Positions 22,584 through 34,178 of a stretch of 64,000 nucleotides of DNA are shown piece by piece (position 1 is the stretch's first letter; each line of letters begins with the position of its first letter). The DNA comes from Salvia splendens (lineage: Eukaryota > Streptophyta > Magnoliopsida > Lamiales > Lamiaceae): contig NW_024599483.1 of assembly GCF_004379255.2 (NCBI RefSeq), positions 22,526-86,525 of the forward strand, given 5' to 3'. A program made the position numbers and the translations under genes. The notes under the pieces were generated by a model that saw nothing but the letters and a program-made list of their open reading frames with translations, was not told the DNA's origin and did no database searches.

Positions 22584-22969
22584 CCCATCACACCAATTTT
22601 AGTGAAAAGGGGTCGTACTTGACACTATGAATCTAAGAATACAAAATCGTAGGAGTGTTTATTTATTTGTTCAGTCGTGGTCTCGTGGAAATGAGAAAAT
22701 GAGGATTGAACTATTTAAGGCCATTTTTAAATAACAAAGTGAAGAAAATAATAGAATGTTGGAGTATATAATATGATCACTAATTTCAATTTATTCATTA
22801 GTTTGATATACTAGTACTATCTTTTAAGAGTTATCATTCCAATTGAAATCATTATTCATATTTCTGAGGAAATAATACTCATTTTTTTCATTTCATTCAT
22901 AATTCGTCTTATTCTAGGTATCATTAATCACATATGGAGTATAACCTTTCTTTATCATTTCGGATTGTC
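22584..22969. other. intergenic spacer
   Basis: AT-rich spacer with nothing recognised. Confidence 0.4.
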
Positions 22970-23276
22970 CACTAAAATTAGACTAACTTGGACAGAGTCC
23001 CGCCGTGTTCAAAGAAATGGGCGATATGTCCATGCGTATCACAACTTTTAGGAATGGAGGTGCCGACTCTGGGCCGAGAATATTGAACTCAGCCACCGAA
23101 ACAATTCGGAAATTTGTGATTTGGCCAAAATGTGTCGCAGATGTGCCTGGATGTGTTTACCTGAGTTGATCCATCCAACAACAACTGCAACTGCAACTGC
23201 AACTGCAGCGTCGACTTCGCCAGTTCAATTCCACGTCCTAGAGCAAGGAGCTCTGCTTCTAGAGCCGAAGAACTGA
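22970..23276 (-). pseudogene. RNase H-like fragment of a retroelement, 3' part
   Basis: The reverse strand reads SSSALEAELLALGRGIELAK, the conserved stretch of plant RNase H-like domains, then a run of (CAACTG)n coding LQLQLQ and a degraded tail. The upstream part continues across the giant insertion at 34990-35060, where the reverse strand reads NLINAFCTPIAAS. The two parts join at the 5-bp target duplication, so the fragment was continuous before the insertion. It has stops and is not functional. Confidence 0.6.
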
Positions 23277-25676
23277 TGTAACGCCCCACTTTTCGAACCC
23301 TAAGTACATGTATTTAATGCTTTTGATATTGCGCGGTCCGCGAATTAATTATCGAGTAAAATTGTTGAATATGTGACGTGGCTGCTCGAATAACTGGATA
23401 CGGGGATAAATTAAAGGTTTTCGAAGAATTGATTATTGTTATGAGAGCTAGAAATTATGAAATAAATTTCAATGCGAATTTAAATAATTTCCTTTCCGTG
23501 AGGAATATTTATTGGACTCAATTCCATGTTGGATCCGATAAATTAAATAAATAATATGAAAGTCCAGTCCGTGATAAATAAATTGTGTACTGCACAATTT
23601 AAAATAAAATACAATGGGCTATGAATTAAACTAAACTAATTAAATAAAACATCTTTGATTCCAATTTTTAATTAAAGAATCTGCGCAGATTTTCCTCCTC
23701 CGTGAAAAGATATTCCTCTTCCGTAATCTGCAAATAAAATACCAAAAACCAATATAATTTCAGCTAAATCACGTTTAACAAAAAAAAAGAGGAAGAATTT
23801 GAAATTATATTCCCTAATCCCACGTTGAAACCGCTCCCACCTATCCCACAAATCTCTCCAACTTCTCAACCAAATCTTCTTCCTCTAAATTTCTGCTCCT
23901 CTATAATAATTGCTGCATCAATTCGTTCCTCCCATCCCTGCAGCAAACAGAGGAAAGTCTTCAAATTCCTACTCAAGGTATTGTTTAAACTCCATCACTG
24001 TTACACGTTTTTGGCTTTCTAAACCAACTCGTCAAACTCATTCGATCTTTTCCGGCAGAGACCGAGAACCCAACTCGACGGAGGGGGAAACTACCGTTCA
24101 TTCGCTCACAATTTGCTCAAAATCCGTTCAAGGTATATGATCTCTTGTTCCTTCAATTTCAGTCACATTCTTTGCATATCGTGTAACCAATGCAACATAC
24201 AACAACGATAACTAAATCGAACTGATAACTCGAACCAAACCGAGTCAGAGAAACGAACTTTAATTTCACGAAATCAACGTAAGAACTTAACTTGCGGGGT
24301 GGTTCGGGTTGGTTTCGGGGCTGCGCGGTGTCGCTTCGGACGCTGCCCGAAGAGTGAGTGACGGTGGACGAATTGGCCGCACCGTGAACCTCCTCCAGGC
24401 CAACGGACAGCAGCGACGGCAGCGGCTGGCGAAGCTGGCGAAGGCTGACCGGCGAGACAGCAGGACCGTCGTGACAGCAGCGGCGACGTCGAGCGACGTC
24501 GGCGGCGAACCGGCTGACTGACGAACAGCAGCGGCGTCGCGATTTCCGACCCAGCAGCAGCCGCATCGTAATTTCGACGGTGAGTCGGAGGAGGCGTCGA
24601 GCATCTGCAATTTTGGGCGAGAGAGAACGAAGAAGAGGGAGAGAGAAGAGAGAGAACCGAGAGTGAGAATGTGAGGATTTGATTTTGGGCCTTTGTGTTT
24701 TCAAAAGGGATTTGGGCTTTATAATTAATTTGGAGGATTTAAATAAGTTTGGGCTCCACTTTTTTGGGTTTGGGGCTTTAAAATTTAATTTAAGAGATAA
24801 GGTGGAGAATTTGAGTTTTGTAAATAAATCTTTGGGTTTAATTAAGTTAATTTTGGGGATTAGATAATAAATTCACGGAGTAAATAGACGTACGAATAAT
24901 TTACCCCAAGTATAGAAATAAATAGTTTTGGCGAAGGAAAATTTTCCGTTGATTAATTCATGTGCTTGGGTAATCTTGAGATTTTAATTAGATATCAAGA
25001 GGGAAATTACGAGGAGCTAACGGAGGAATTAAGGGTGTAAGCGGCTGCCGAATAATCGAAAATCGAGATAAATAACTTCGCTTAGGACGCATGCATTTTA
25101 TTGATCTAATTGGAAAGTATGTTGATATATGTATTATTTAAATTCTAAAGGTGAGACTTCGCAAGGGAATCGAGATACCAAAGGGAAGGAAGTGTAGAGA
25201 ATTAATCAATTGAGGTGGACTTTCTTTTAAATAAGGACAACGTCCTAAATATTTTATCGATGGAAATGAAACTGTATTTATCATGCTATGATTTGATTTT
25301 TACGTGCATAATGTGACATTATGCCACTATTATATAAATCAAATTCGGGTCCTTGTAGGGCCGCAAACCCTACTTGGGCTAGTGTACACCTATGGTAGAT
25401 CGTGTGCTAGCGTACGGGCTAGCCGGTCTAGTGGTTTGGTTTGTGGCCACATTCCAAGTCATGTATTGGCAGATATGGTAAACGTCTATGGGAAATGACT
25501 GATCAGTCGATGTTTGAAATGGAAATTATTTTGAGTGCCTCGGGCATTTCTAAAGCTAAACCCCGAGGGTTACTTGTGAATGACATGATAAATTACTCTT
25601 TATTGAAAATGTTTTCGGCATGAGCCACTGGGTATTCTTATAGTACTCAGTCATGCATGTGTTTTCCCTATGTGCA
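23277..25676 (+). repeat. left LTR-like arm
   Basis: Begins TGTAACGCCCCACTTTTCG. Contains a TATA-like CTATAATAATTG at 23901, a pyrimidine-rich leader, a GC-rich block at 24300-24600 and the sequence TATAGTACTCAGTCATGCAT near the end. The low-complexity frame at 24159-24704 (reverse) is mirrored in the other arm and is not a recognised protein. Confidence 0.7.
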
Positions 25677-26758
25677 AGTTTGTTGAGTTGTGTTTTGATC
25701 TGGTGTCTGCCTTTTGTGTGTAACTTTGCATTTTGCCTTACTTTGCATGTGTGATACTTGTATTGTGTGTCTCTTGTACCATGACTTGTGTCTTCTGGTG
25801 TGTGTTGTTGCGATTTACTGTGGTGTGCCTGCATTGATGTGTAATTGTTCAATGTGATAAAAGTGTGTTGACATGTACTGCTTGCCCTGCTGATCGTTTG
25901 GTTGTCTGGTAGCCAAGTGTTGTGTTGTTGTTTGTGTTCATTAGTTGGCATAGTGCCTAGTGTGCTATTACTTGTCTGTTTTGGTGTGTTTGTAGTTATC
26001 TTTGTTATGTGTGTTTGTATGTCCTGCGTGTAACGTGTGAAATGCTATGTGCACATTTAACTGTGGCACTTCAATGTGTGCTGATACGTTAAAATGTGCA
26101 GAGTTATTATAAGATGCTGTGCTATTGTTGTATGCCAAAAATTGTGTGTTAACTTGAGACAGTAACTACCGTATATATCAGTGTACATAGTTGTGCAGCT
26201 ATGCGTGATGTGTGGGTGTAAAGCAACACGTTTCTGCACAAACTAAATTGTTGTTAACCTAAATATTTTGAGTATACTGTGTGTATTTATGCATCATTCT
26301 ACATGTGTTGGCTAGTGACAATGATGGTTAGCCTTTCAATTGTACATGCTAGTGTGGCTGTATGCTGTGCTTAAGAATATAATACCAAATGATTGGCCTT
26401 AGAATGTGTGCACTGCTTACATCAGTTTTAGTTCTTGTTGTGTGTGTATGATGTGCATAATACATTTAGTTTGTGTCAACTTAATATTAATTGTGTGTTT
26501 GTACATTTTTGAGTTTTTGTATATCATGTATTTTGTGATTGTTGTTGGTATTTTTTGAATGTGCATGTGTGTGCGATGTGCATGTTTAACTAGTGTCTAT
26601 GTACATGTATAGTTTGTTTGTTGTTGGTATTTTTTGAATGTGCATGTGTGTGCGATGTGCATGTTTAACTAGTGTCTATGTACATGTATAGTTTGTTTGA
26701 TTTGTGTGTGTGTGTGTGTTATATATGTATAGTGTTTACTTTTGCAGGTGTACCAAAC
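25677..26758. repeat. TG-rich asymmetric spacer between the arms
   Basis: About 1.08 kb in which the plus strand is strongly enriched in T and G (TGTGTGTTTGTATGTCC-like), C-poor throughout, ending TTTTGCAGGTGTACCAAAC just before the right arm. Contains an exact 79-bp tandem duplication (26541-26619, 26620-26698). No coding content. Origin unknown: it is absent from the right arm, which has unrelated sequence (26759-27106) at the corresponding place. Confidence 0.7.
26541..26698. repeat. 79-bp tandem duplication
   Basis: Two identical 79-bp units starting GTTGTTGGTATTTTTTGAAT. Because I see no mismatch, the duplication is probably recent. Confidence 0.9.
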
Positions 26759-29233
26759 TGTCACGACAGCCCTTTAGGGTTAATAAATACGGGCGATCGT
26801 GATTAAAAGAATTTAATAAACAGACGAAAAAGATTAGGATTTCAACACAAGTTGGACCAGCTATTAATATCTAATTAAATAACCAAAAGGTTAGCATTAT
26901 CCAACAAGAAATTCGGAATATCCATTATCCTAACAATTAAAGTTGTCGGCCCAAATAAAACATGAATAAACGAAAAGTCACAGCGAAAACGACCAAGAGA
27001 AGGAGTGACGTCATGTGTGAAGACATAACGACACTCATGGTTCAAAGACAACATTAAAATATTAAATTCACTTGCTCAACACCACCACGTCCTCGTCGCC
27101 GTTCAACCTGCACATAGGGAAAACACATGCAGGGTTGAGTACTATAAGAATACCCAGTGGCTCATGCCGGAAACATTTTCAATAAAGAGTAATTTATCAT
27201 GCCATTCACAAGTAACCCTTGGGGTTTAGCTTTAGAAATGCCCGAGGCACTCAAAATCATTTCCATTTCAAACATCGACTGATCAGTCATTTTCCCATAG
27301 ACGTTTACCATATCTGCCAATACATGACTTGGAATGTGGCCACAAACCAAGCCACTAGACCGGCCAGGCCGTACGCTAGCACACGATCTACCATAGGTGT
27401 ACACTAGCCCAAGTAGGGTTTGCGGCCCTACAAGGACCCGAATTCGATTTATATAATAGTGGCATAATGCCACATCAGATAGGCACGTAAAAATCAAATC
27501 ATAGCATGATAAATACAGTTTCATTTCCATCGATAAAATATTTAGGACGTTGTCCTTATTTAAAAGAAAGCCCACCTCAATTGATTAATTCTCTACACTT
27601 CATTCCCTTTGGTATCTCGATTCCCTTGCGAAGTCTCACCTTTAGAATTTAAATAATACATATATCAACATACTTTCCAATTAGATCAATAAAATGCATG
27701 CGTCCTAAGCGAAGTTATTTATCTCGGTTTTCGATTATTCGGCGGCCGCTTACACCCTTAATTCCTCCGTTAGCTCCTCGTAATTTCCCTCTTGATATCT
27801 AATTAAAATCTCAAGATTACCCAAGCACATGAATTAATCAACGGAAAATTTTCCTTCGCCAAAACTATTTATTTCTATACTTGGGGTAAATTATTCGTAC
27901 ATCTATTTACTCCGTGAATTTATTATCTAATCCCCAAAATTAACTTAATTAAACCCAAAGATTTATTTACAAAACCCAAATTCTCCACCTTATCTCTTAA
28001 ATTAAATTTTAAAGCCCCAAACCCAAATAAGTGGTGCCCAAACTTATTTAAATCCTCCAAATTAATTATAAGGCCCAAATCCCTTTTGAAAACACAAAGG
28101 CCCAAAATCAAATCCTCACATTCTCACTCTCGGTTCTCTCTCTCCCCTCTCCCTCTTCTTCTTTCTCTCTCGCCCAAAATTGCAGATGCTCGACGCCTCC
28201 TCCGACTCACCGTCGAAATTATGATGCGGCTGCTGCTGGGTCGGAAATCGCGACGCCGCTGCTGCTCGTCAGTCAGCCGGTTCGCCGCCGACGTCGCTCG
28301 ACGTCGCCGCTGCTGTCACGACGGTCCTGCTGTCTCGCCGGTCAGCCTTCGCCAGCTTCGCCAGCCGCTGCCGTCGCTGCTGTCCGTTGGCCTGGAGGAG
28401 GTTCACGGTGCGGCCAATTCGTCCACCGTCACTCACTCTTCGGCAGCCTCCGAAGCGACACCGCGCAGCCCCGAAACCAACCCGAACCACCCCGCAAGTT
28501 AAGTTCTTACGTTGATTTCGTGAAATTAAAGTTCGTTTCTCTGACTCGGTTTGGTTCGAGTTATCAGTTCGATTTAGTTATCGTTGTTGTATGTTGCATT
28601 GTTTACACGATATGCAAAGAATGTGACTGAAATTGAAGGAACAAGGGATCATATACTGATGGGGTGCGTACTAAACAAGCCCAACAGCAATGACGGCAAT
28701 TCAGCTTAAAGAGGATACAAGACCACAATTCAGCAATGATGTCAAAGCTTCTAAAGAGGATACAAGACCACAATTCAGCTTAAACAAGCAGTTCGTCTGA
28801 AACGAACTGCAATAAGCCAACGATTGTGAGTCCAAGCTTCTAAGGAGGATACAAGACCACAATTCAGCTTAACAAGCAGTCCGTCTGAAACGAACTGCAA
28901 CAAGCCAACGACTGTGAGTCCAAGCTTCCAAGGAAGATACAAGACCACAATTCGGCTTAAGAAATAAGCACTTCGTCTGAAACGAACTGCAATAAGGGAA
29001 AGTCCGATCCACGCGATAAACCTCGCCGAATTAGGACGACCAAGTTCGGTCAAAGAAGTTTACCTCATAAGACCGAGGACGACCATGTCTAGTCAAAGAG
29101 GTTTACTGCATAAGACCACTTCGGTTAACTGGGAAAGTCCGATCCACGCGATAAAACTCGCCGAATTAGGACAAGGGAAAGTTCGATCCCGGCGACAAAA
29201 ATCGCCAAATTAGAACACAAACCAAGTCCGGTC

Positions 29234-29815
29234 AAAGATGTTTATTTCATCAGACCAAAGACGAGTCCGGTCAAAGATGTTTATTTCATCAGACCAAAGA
29301 CGAGTCCGGTCAAAGATGTTTATTTCATCAGACCAAAGACGAGTCCGGTAAAGATGTTTATTTCATCAGACCAAAGACGAGTCCGGTCAAAGATGTTTAT
29401 TTCATCAGACCAAAGACGAGTCCGGTAAAAGATGTTTATTTCATCAGACCAAAGACGAGTCCGATCAAAGATGTTTATTTCATCAGACCAAAGACGAGTC
29501 CGGTCAAAGATGTTTATTTCATCAGACCAAAGACGAGTCCGGTCAAAGATGTTTATTTCATCAGACCAAAGACGAGTCCGGTCAAAGATGTTTATTTCAT
29601 CAGACCAAAGACGAGTCCGGTAAAAGATGTTTATTTCATCAGACCAAAGACGAGTCCGGTCAAAGATGTTTATTTCATCAGACCAAAGACGAGTCCGGTA
29701 AAAGATGTTTATTTCATCAGACCAAAGACGAGTCCGGTCAAAGATGTTTATTTCATCAGACCAAAGACGAGTCCGGTCAAAGATGTTTATTTCATCAGAC
29801 CAAGGACCAAGTCCG
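29234..29815. repeat. 39-bp minisatellite, about 15 copies
   Basis: Unit TCAAAGATGTTTATTTCATC plus AGACCAAAGACGAGTCCGG. Some units have GGTAAAAG or lose one base. As 39 is a multiple of three, frames stay open on both strands (for example LWSDEINIFDRTR repeats on the minus strand). Followed by two 42-bp variant units up to about 29885. Confidence 0.95.
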
Positions 29816-30022
29816 GTCAAAGAAGTTTACTTCATAAGACCAAGGACCAAGTCCGGTCAAAGAAGTTTACTTCATAAGACCGAGGACGAGTACGATGAAA
29901 TTTTTTCGCTAAGCTGTAAATACAGTGTTAGAAGCGAAAACAAAATTTCATTTTTCAAATCTTGTTCGGCATACAACTCAGCTACCCTACAAAATGGCGT
30001 TACGCTATTACAAAGGACTATT

Positions 30023-32876
30023 CTACTGTCCAGGGTTGCTGAAGTTAAGCCACCTATCTGCAAAATCCTCTGGAAGCCGAGTTCGGTTGTTCCGAGCAGA
30101 TGAAGAATAAGCAGGTCGACGAGACGCTATCCTCGACCCAACACCTCTTCCGCGAGCCCCAGAAGCTCTAACCCCTCGGCGATGAAGAGTCTCTGCAATA
30201 AGCATTTGCTGATCTTGCTCGCTCATAGTCACAACTCCTCGGCGAATTTCAGTCCGTCCCTGTCTTGACGATTCCGGTTGCTCCTGAGCCCGTTCTCGTC
30301 TTGACGTTTCCGGCTGTTCCGGAGTTCGTTGTTGACTTGGAGTAGGATTTTGAACAAGGGAACCAGAGGCTTGATCTGGAGTGCGAGCATCTGTTGGCGG
30401 GAAATGCCTAAGGAATCTCTCGATTGCGGGACGCCGGGAAAGAATGATGTCGTACCGAGAAGCCCAGCGCCGTAATGATTTCACAACTTGTTGGCAAGCC
30501 AAGCTCTCCAGCGCATTGTTCCTCCGGAGTACATGATATTCCTCCCACAGTTCGTCAACTCGACTCTGAACATCTGATATGGTCACTCCCCCGCGCACAC
30601 GGATGTAATCCTCGTACGCAGTCCTCTCAGCAATGGTCGTATTCAGCTCGGCCTCCAGATCCTTCTTATCGGACTCTAAGTCCTTATTATCGGCCTCCAG
30701 CTTCACTAAACGAGCCAGAAGCTCGTCATTCTTCGTCTGATCGGCTATAGCTCTTTTCTCAGCTTCGTCTAAAGCCGAAGAGTACAGCCGTTTCCAGTGA
30801 AGTATCTCCATCTCCTTGAGTACAAAGCAGCTATATTAGTTCGGCAGCTGTACCGAGCAGATAGTAAAATACAACAGGAATAAAGGCGAGTACGAAAAGC
30901 TATACGAAGACAAGTGTAGAGAATTTTTCATTCACAAGGAAAATTTTTTACACTAGGAGGGCTTCAAGGCCATTTTACAAGGAAGAAACTAGACTAAGAG
31001 AAGGGAGACGAAATCATACTCCGCCAGCTTCGTCTCCGGATCCTCGGTCTGGTTCAGCTTCTTTCTCCTGAGCTACCTCAGCCTCGGCCTCGCATCCTGC
31101 CGGCCTCGCCTCCGCCTCCTGATCGGCTTCCTTCTCCGGATGCCCGGCCCGCTCGACTTCGGCCTCCAGCTCCAGCGGCTCGGCCTCACCCTCTCCGTTG
31201 TAAGTCGAAGCGGGTGAAACGGGTCCCACGGAGGCAAAGATAGCCTCCAGGTTCTCGTCCCGATCAGCTCGACAACTCCGGACTCGGTCTGCAGAAAGCA
31301 GGACCGAGGATGAAGCGAGCTCCTCAAGGAGCGGCAGATTCTGAAGCCGAGCTGCTATCTCTCGGCTGTACAGAGGCAACACGACGTCGGCCCCCTGCTC
31401 GCCCTTATCGGTAATTAGCCTTACCAGACTACCGACAAAGGCCGAGAACTGGCTGCTCAAAAAGAGTCTCTCCGTGTAAACACGGAGAGCCTCCCCCTGG
31501 GCAGCCACGGCGGCAGCCTCCTTCTGAGCCTCCCGGTGCTTCGTCTGCTCTTGCAGGATGATGAGCTGGTTTTTGGCTGACCGGGCTTCATCCTGAGCCG
31601 AGATCCTAGCAGCTCAGGCCCTCTCAAATTTGGCCTCAGCCTGTTCGGCCAGACTACGAGCAAGATGCAACTTCTTCTGCATCTCCTCGTAGTCGTGGGA
31701 TGCTTTGGAGAGCTCCACGGAGACGAGCTTGGCTCTCTGAAGATGAACAAGGAAAAAACTCAACAGAATGGCCATCAAAAAATGTGGAAAAGAAGCCAAG
31801 TCAGAAAGCTTACCTCCACAAAATTCGTCGGCCATTGAAAAGGCTCAGGGACGTGTTCCGGGATGTCTGCAACCACCTCGGAGATGACCAGGTCTTTCCC
31901 CGGCACTCTTGGGGACTCATGAAATTTCCCCTTCCCTTTAGCCGAACACGACTCCGGCTCTTTCGGATCCGAAGAAGAGGTTTTTTGCCTCTTCGGATCC
32001 TTCTCGGCTTCAGACGCCGAGCGAGGGGCTCTCTGCCTCTCCGGCTCCACAAGCTCGGAGGACTTTCGGATAGCCTTATTCAGCATGTACACTGCCAAAA
32101 AGCAAGAAAACAAGGTTAGTTTTCTTCGTTAAAGCAGCAGAGCATAAAGATAAAGAGAAATCCTCACCCTCGGCCTCTTCGTCCGAAGACGAGATGTCGA
32201 ACACGACGTCGCCCTTGACGAGCTCAGACTCCGTGTATTGTTTCCTAACTATGGGAATCTTGTTGAGCTCGCCATCGAGCTCGTCCAACGGTTCAGGCCG
32301 AGGATGACGGATAACGGACTTCGGCCCTCTCCAGGGAAAACTAGGAGCCGCGGTCCTATCATAGTAGAAGAAGCGGTTTTGCCACTTCGGCCACTTCGTT
32401 TTACAAAAGGCCCTAAAGGGCTGTACAGGGATCAAGTAAAACCAAGACCCCTTCCTCTTAAATTGAAAGAATTTAAGGATCGCCTTCAAAGACAAATCCC
32501 TTCCTAAATTACGGAGTTCGGCAGCGAAGGCCGACAAGTGCCTCCAAGAGTTCGGAGTCACCTGGCCTAAAGGAAGCTGAAAAAAATCTAGTAAATCTAT
32601 AAAAGCAGAAGGGAGGGGGAAACGAAGCCCGCATTCTAAGCAGGCCTCGTACACGGTGGCGTAACCCTCCGGCGGGGAGTCAGCCCTATGATCACCGTCA
32701 GGTACCACCACCTTCCCCCCAGGAAAAAAGTATTTTTCGGGTAGGGATATCACAGTATCCTTACTCAAAATACTATGGAAATACTCTACGGTCTTCTCCC
32801 CGGACTCTTTCCGGCCAGAAGACCCCTTACCGCCTCTCCTACCGCTACCCGACTCCGAAGAAGAAGAAGAAGACAT
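30023..32876 (-). CDS. retroelement-borne antisense gene, PF04195-like 'putative gypsy type transposon' protein, one in-frame stop
   Basis: Four exons in phase: 32876-32168, 32091-31814, 31736-31020 and 30814-30023, 832 codons. Exon 1 starts MSSSSSSESGSGRRGGK and holds the conserved block GYATVYEACLECGLRFPLPS, then LLDFFQLPLGQVTPNSWRHL and FFQFKRKGSWFYLIP, typical of plant proteins listed as putative gypsy-type transposon (PF04195). Exon 2 is charged and nuclear-protein-like; exons 3 and 4 are coiled coil (AEQAEAKFERA; LVKLEADNKDLESDKKDLEA), and the end is an Arg/Gly-rich tail. A TGA at 31614-31616 breaks the coiled coil of exon 3. The gene runs opposite to the LTRs. Function unknown; antisense extra ORFs have been reported in some plant gypsy lineages. 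The exon 3 to 4 junction is my inference. Confidence 0.7.
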
Positions 32877-33201
32877 TTTTCTTACTTTTTGAAGGTGAAG
32901 AAAGTCTGAAGAAATTCTTGAAAGCGGAGAGAGAATTTTCGCAAAAAAGAGAGAGTGCAGAAGAAGCAGTCGCAAAAGTGCTTCAATGATGAAGAAAGGA
33001 GGTATTTATCAGATTCGGCGAAGATTTCAAAATCGTCGCACCGTTTCGAATCCCACCTTTTCAGGATTCAACGGCCGGATTTTACTGTCGCATTTAATGC
33101 AAGGCACGTCCCCTGACATCAGCCTCCCCCTTGCCTTTATCCAGAATGCCGAAGTGACTCACTTCGCCGAAGTGATTCACTTCGCCCTTCGGGGGGGGTA
33201 G

Positions 33202-34178
33202 TGATGGGGTGCGTACTAAACAAGCCCAACAGCAATGACGGCCCATCAGCCTAAAGCCCAAGAAGGAGTTAGTGGACGCATGACTAAAGAGTATCAGTCC
33301 GGCACGACTAAAGAGTTCGGCCCCAGCCTACAGCTCGGTAAAAGCCAACCAATCAAACTCTGCTCTCAGGTCGGCATCAAGCTCTACTCTCAGATCGGCA
33401 ACCAAAGCAGTTCGGTCTCAGTAAGAGTTCGGCCTCAGCCTACAGCTCGGTAAAAGCCAACCAATCAAGCTCTGCTCTCAGGTCGGCATCAAGCTCTACT
33501 CTCAGATCGGCAACCAAAGCAGTTCGGTCTCAGTAAGAGTTCGGCCTCAGCCTACAGCTCGGTAAAAGCCAACCAATCAAACTCTGCTCTCAGGTCGGCA
33601 TCAAGCTCTACTCTCAGATCGGCAACCAAAGCAGTTCGGTCTCAGTAAGAGTTCGGCCTCAGCCTACAGCTCGGTAAAAGCCAACCAATCAAGCTCTGCT
33701 CTCAGGTCGGCATCAAGCTCTACTCTCAGATCGGCAACCAATGCAGTTCGGTCTCAGTCTTCGACCGAACAAGGAGTTAGTGGACCCATACAGGATTTCC
33801 ACAACTTCCAACACACCCACTACCACGTGGTGTCAACTCAGGCCACGATCGTAGGCCATGACCTACGCTACATGCAAGACCTCCATGACCTCCACGACAT
33901 CCACAACCATCATTAGTGGTGATGCAAGCCACGATCTTAGTTCAATGTATAAATAGAACTTAGATCAGATAGAAAAAGGTTAAGCTCTCTAGAGATAAAA
34001 TATCATATAGCAAGTCTGTGTTGTAAGCTGTAATCCCAGATCAAGCAATACAATCTTGCCCTCCCTTCTTCCCGTGGACGTAGATTTACTTCAGTAAATC
34101 GAACCACGTAAATTCGTTGCGTCGTAGTCTTTATTCTCTACCAGCATTTACTAACATCAAAAACTCGCGGAACCATCA
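33202..34178 (+). repeat. 3' LTR with U3 repeats and TATA box
   Basis: Starts TGATGGGGTGCG and ends ACCATCA. Four 112-bp repeats lie in U3 (33314-33761; units start AGTTCGGCC at 33314, 33426, 33538 and 33650). TATAAATAGAAC at about 33947 is a clear TATA box, so transcription would start near 33980; the rest is R-U5. The orientation is plus. Confidence 0.85.

Larger units (their letters stand above)
28657..34178 (+). mobile_element. LTR retroelement derivative with antisense gene, 5' LTR truncated
   Basis: Starts TGATGGGGTGCGTAC and ends GGAACCATCA; TATAC flanks both sides (28652-28656, 34179-34183). The 3' LTR spans 33202-34178 and is preceded by a G-rich polypurine tract (GGGGGGGGTAG). Only about 40 bp of 5' LTR remains (28657 to about 28697). 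No gag, protease, RT or integrase is visible. The body holds a 39-bp minisatellite and a long spliced reading frame on the strand opposite to the LTRs. It sits inside the right arm of the inverted structure and is younger than it. Confidence 0.85.

Noticed and set aside
23160..23215. Poly (LQ) stretch as a protein feature
   Set aside because: A (CAACTG)n microsatellite within a decayed RNase H fragment.
24159..24704. 181-codon frame (minus), mirrored at 28086-28502 (plus)
   Set aside because: Both lie at the same place in the two inverted LTR-like arms, are Arg/Ser-rich low complexity, and match no family I know; more likely untranslated LTR sequence.
29320..29820. 166-codon repetitive reading frame on the minus strand
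   Set aside because: It is the 39-bp minisatellite read in one direction; the complementary strand is open as well, and no protein family matches.
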